Origin: Diprion similis
Taxonomy: Eukaryota > Arthropoda > Insecta > Hymenoptera > Diprionidae
Assembly (NCBI RefSeq): GCF_021155765.1
Contig: NC_060108.1
Span: 16,331,025-16,395,024 of the forward strand
DNA: 64,000 nucleotides
Direction of reading: 5' to 3'
Position 1 is the stretch's first letter. The number at the start of each line of letters is the position of its first letter. Below the pieces are notes generated by a model, which searched no databases, was not told where the DNA came from, and was given only the letters and a program-made list of their open reading frames with translations. Position numbers and translations under genes: made by a program. Shown here piece after piece: positions 61,901-64,000 of this stretch.

Positions 61901-63324
61901 ACTCGCCAAAGGTCGAGGAAGGTGCTCCGAACGGCAGTCCCGTCATCAAAGTCCAGGCAACAGACAAGGACAAGGGTGTCAATGGGCAGGTGAAATACTC
62001 GATTGTCCAGCAGCCGAATCAGAAGGGGACGAAATTCACCGTCGACGAAGAAACAGGCGAAGTTTCAACCAACAAGGTAAGTTTATTCTATGAAACAAGA
62101 GTCGATATTATACCCGTAAAAATTTAAAAAATATAAACTAGCGTACAGTTTTCGCATCGGTTCGTGCGATTGTTTGCCTCGTGAACGACTTTGGACCGTT
62201 AATATCTGCATGACCTGAATGACGGGGTCAACGGCTGTTACCTAAGTGCATTACAGCTGACGCTCTTGGTTTCGGTGTAACAATGCACCACTACAATTAT
62301 TCCAACGTACCCATTTCAAACGGCTGCAACAGCTGCCCGACATGATTGTCGTCATGCAGTTGCTGTTTTAAACACAGAATGTAATAACCGTTGTCGATAT
62401 GAAATTTCGAGTAATGGTCAGACATGATCGTTTGCAAATTTCTATTTTATGCGCTTGCCAAAGCGCGAATATCACCAAAACAGCGAATTTCACAATATCA
62501 CTTGCATTTCATTTCGTAGAGATTGCCAAAGTTTCTGCAGTATCAGCGGACTTCAGCTTCAAGGGTGCAGCAGAAAAGTGCATTGTAGACGAATGCGTGG
62601 AAATTTCACTTCGTGAAACCGAATACTCTTGACTGCAAAATAGATCCTCGGGAAAGAGTTCATGTACGGCTTCAGTTCGATTAAGTGGCGAAAGCATTCC
62701 CGGGGTTTCATTGGGCTTCCGGTCTCCGTTTCTCCCTCGACCGTCACAGTCTCGTTCGCCCGTCGAATTTCACGTACAACTAATTATTGCGATTTGCACC
62801 TGCCTAAATTCGCTCCCCGTCGATCCCCCTCGATTCGAGCATAGTCCTAGTTTATTAATCGTTCGTAAAATTTCTCCGAAGGTATTCGACCGGGAAGGGG
62901 ATGACGGAAAATTTGTATCCGTCACAGTGAAAGCGACGGATCAAGGAGAGCCGTCGCTCGAGGGTGTCTGTTCGTTTACAGTTGAAATAACAGACGTCAA
63001 TGATAATCCGCCGCTGTTTGATCGGCAGGTAAATATAAATGCATGCATGCGATTATTGGTGGCGACTGGTAATAATTTCTTGCCAAGAGAGTAACGTAAT
63101 GCTGTACATAAACGTATAATTTATATTCGCAGAAATACGTTGAGAACGTGAAACAAGATGCAAGTACGGGGACAAACATATTGAGAGTTTCGGCCTCCGA
63201 TGAGGATGCGGATAATAACGGTGCTATAGTTTACACGCTAACCGCACCGACGAATCCACTTGATTTGGAATACTTTGAAATACAGCCAGAGTCTGGTTGG
63301 ATCGTTCTAAAGAAAGCTCTCGAC
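57676..63324 (+). CDS. CadN: N-cadherin (Cadherin-N), 5' part (partial gene)
   Basis: Single-pass calcium-dependent homophilic adhesion protein, best known in neurons and axon guidance. Eight exons in matching phases give 1055 residues: 57676-58972, 60160-60351, 60443-60689, 60779-60995, 61092-61368, 61481-62076, 62882-63028 and 63133-63324. A signal peptide (MWRVIVSALLLAVPARA) is followed by consecutive extracellular cadherin repeats. Calcium-binding motifs are clear: DENDNSPVF, VNDEPPRF, VNDNAPKF, VNDNKPVF, VNDNPPLF, with matching DADGD, DSDSG, DKDGD and DEDADNN. The passage from RRVTRAVRP onwards agrees closely with Drosophila CadN as I remember it, which separates it from shotgun and Fat-type cadherins. 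The last exon ends at LKKALD in phase 0; more cadherin repeats, EGF/LamG domains, membrane segment and catenin-binding tail lie beyond base 64000. Confidence 0.94.
58973..60159 (+). other. CadN first coding intron
   Basis: AT-rich intron of about 1.2 kb with a TA microsatellite at 59935-59953. No further exon is seen in it. Confidence 0.8.
62077..62881 (+). other. CadN intron between exons 6 and 7
   Basis: An 805-base intron bounded by GTAAGT and a TCCGAAG acceptor. The frames inside it carry no cadherin motifs, so I see no alternative exon here. Confidence 0.75.
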
Positions 63325-64000
63325 GTGAGTATTGATTTGTCATTTAAACAAAAAAAATTTCTTTCCCATCATTGATCGCCTTGTTCAACTGCCCTGAGTA
63401 TAATCGATCGATCTGTGAAATTTGCTTACGACCAATTTACGCTCTTGGACATTCTCAAACTTTCCTATGCTGTGTAACAAACACTAAACATATTATAATT
63501 AACTCCTATTTCGCGTTGTATGACCACCTATTAAATAGTCGTAAACAAATTTCGTCGAAAACAAAAAACAATAAAAAAAAAAAAAGGAGACAAGCAGAGA
63601 AATAATAATCTGAATTATTTATAGGAAAACTACATGATATAGATATTTTATTCGTATAATATACATATGTGATTTATGTATGTATGTATGTGTCTATCAA
63701 TGTGCACAGAACGGGGTTGAAAAATTGGTCAAAATATATACATATTTCGTCTCATGGTATCATAATTCCACAGATACGTGTACCTAAAAATTTATGTATT
63801 AACTTGATGCTGTGCACATTAATATGTACCTATAAACATACTTTATATACCTTGTGTGTACACCTTCTGCCGACGTTTTAAATTTACGTTAACTTATTAC
63901 GTTTCTAACACTTGTTGAATTGTTTGGTTGCTAGTGAGAGAAAAAAACTATTAACAAAAAAAAAAAGTATTTCCGTGTACTAACATTTTCATTGATTGAT
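63325..64000 (+). other. CadN intron running off the right edge
   Basis: AT-rich sequence after the GTGAGT donor. The next expected segment, beginning Arg-Glu after the Asp at the exon end, is not in the window. Confidence 0.75.

Overview
The window looks like nuclear DNA of an insect: AT-rich, intron-rich, with many microsatellites and no prokaryotic signals. It holds four protein-coding genes that I reconstructed exon by exon from splice sites and reading frame. The order would suit a holometabolous insect; the many small collagen exons argue against Drosophila, and Hymenoptera is only a guess.

1-17.5 kb: the 5' two-thirds of a collagen IV alpha-1 gene (Cg25C/col4a1 type) on the minus strand. 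A signal-peptide exon (16163-16291), a 7S exon (8550-8741) and eleven further Gly-X-Y exons (345-3598) give 758 residues, and the gene runs off the left edge before its NC1 domain. 16.29-17.50 kb is a GC-rich interval shared by two divergent genes.

17.5-31.5 kb: a complete collagen IV alpha-2 gene (viking/col4a2 type) on the plus strand. Its 26 exons encode 2148 residues: signal peptide, an unusual Tyr/Gly/Ser/Asp-rich extension of about 400 residues with 42-residue tandem repeats, a Cys-rich 7S segment, an interrupted triple helix and a full NC1 domain. The two chains are expected to assemble into basement-membrane collagen IV heterotrimers, so the head-to-head layout fits co-regulation.

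34.5-38.3 kb: a complete tyrosine aminotransferase gene (11 exons, 428 residues) with the PLP-binding motifs intact.

38.3-57.6 kb: no coding gene found. A GC-rich stretch at about 42.2-42.6 kb, followed by a good splice donor at 42.98 kb, may be the distal promoter and first non-coding exon of the next gene. 57.6-63.3 kb: the first eight coding exons (1055 residues) of a classical N-cadherin (CadN type), continuing past the right edge.

The points most worth a second look are the repeat-bearing N-terminal extension of the alpha-2(IV) chain with its weak splice donor, a GC-rich coding-like island antisense in its second intron, and a relic-like collagen exon in the alpha-1 gene.
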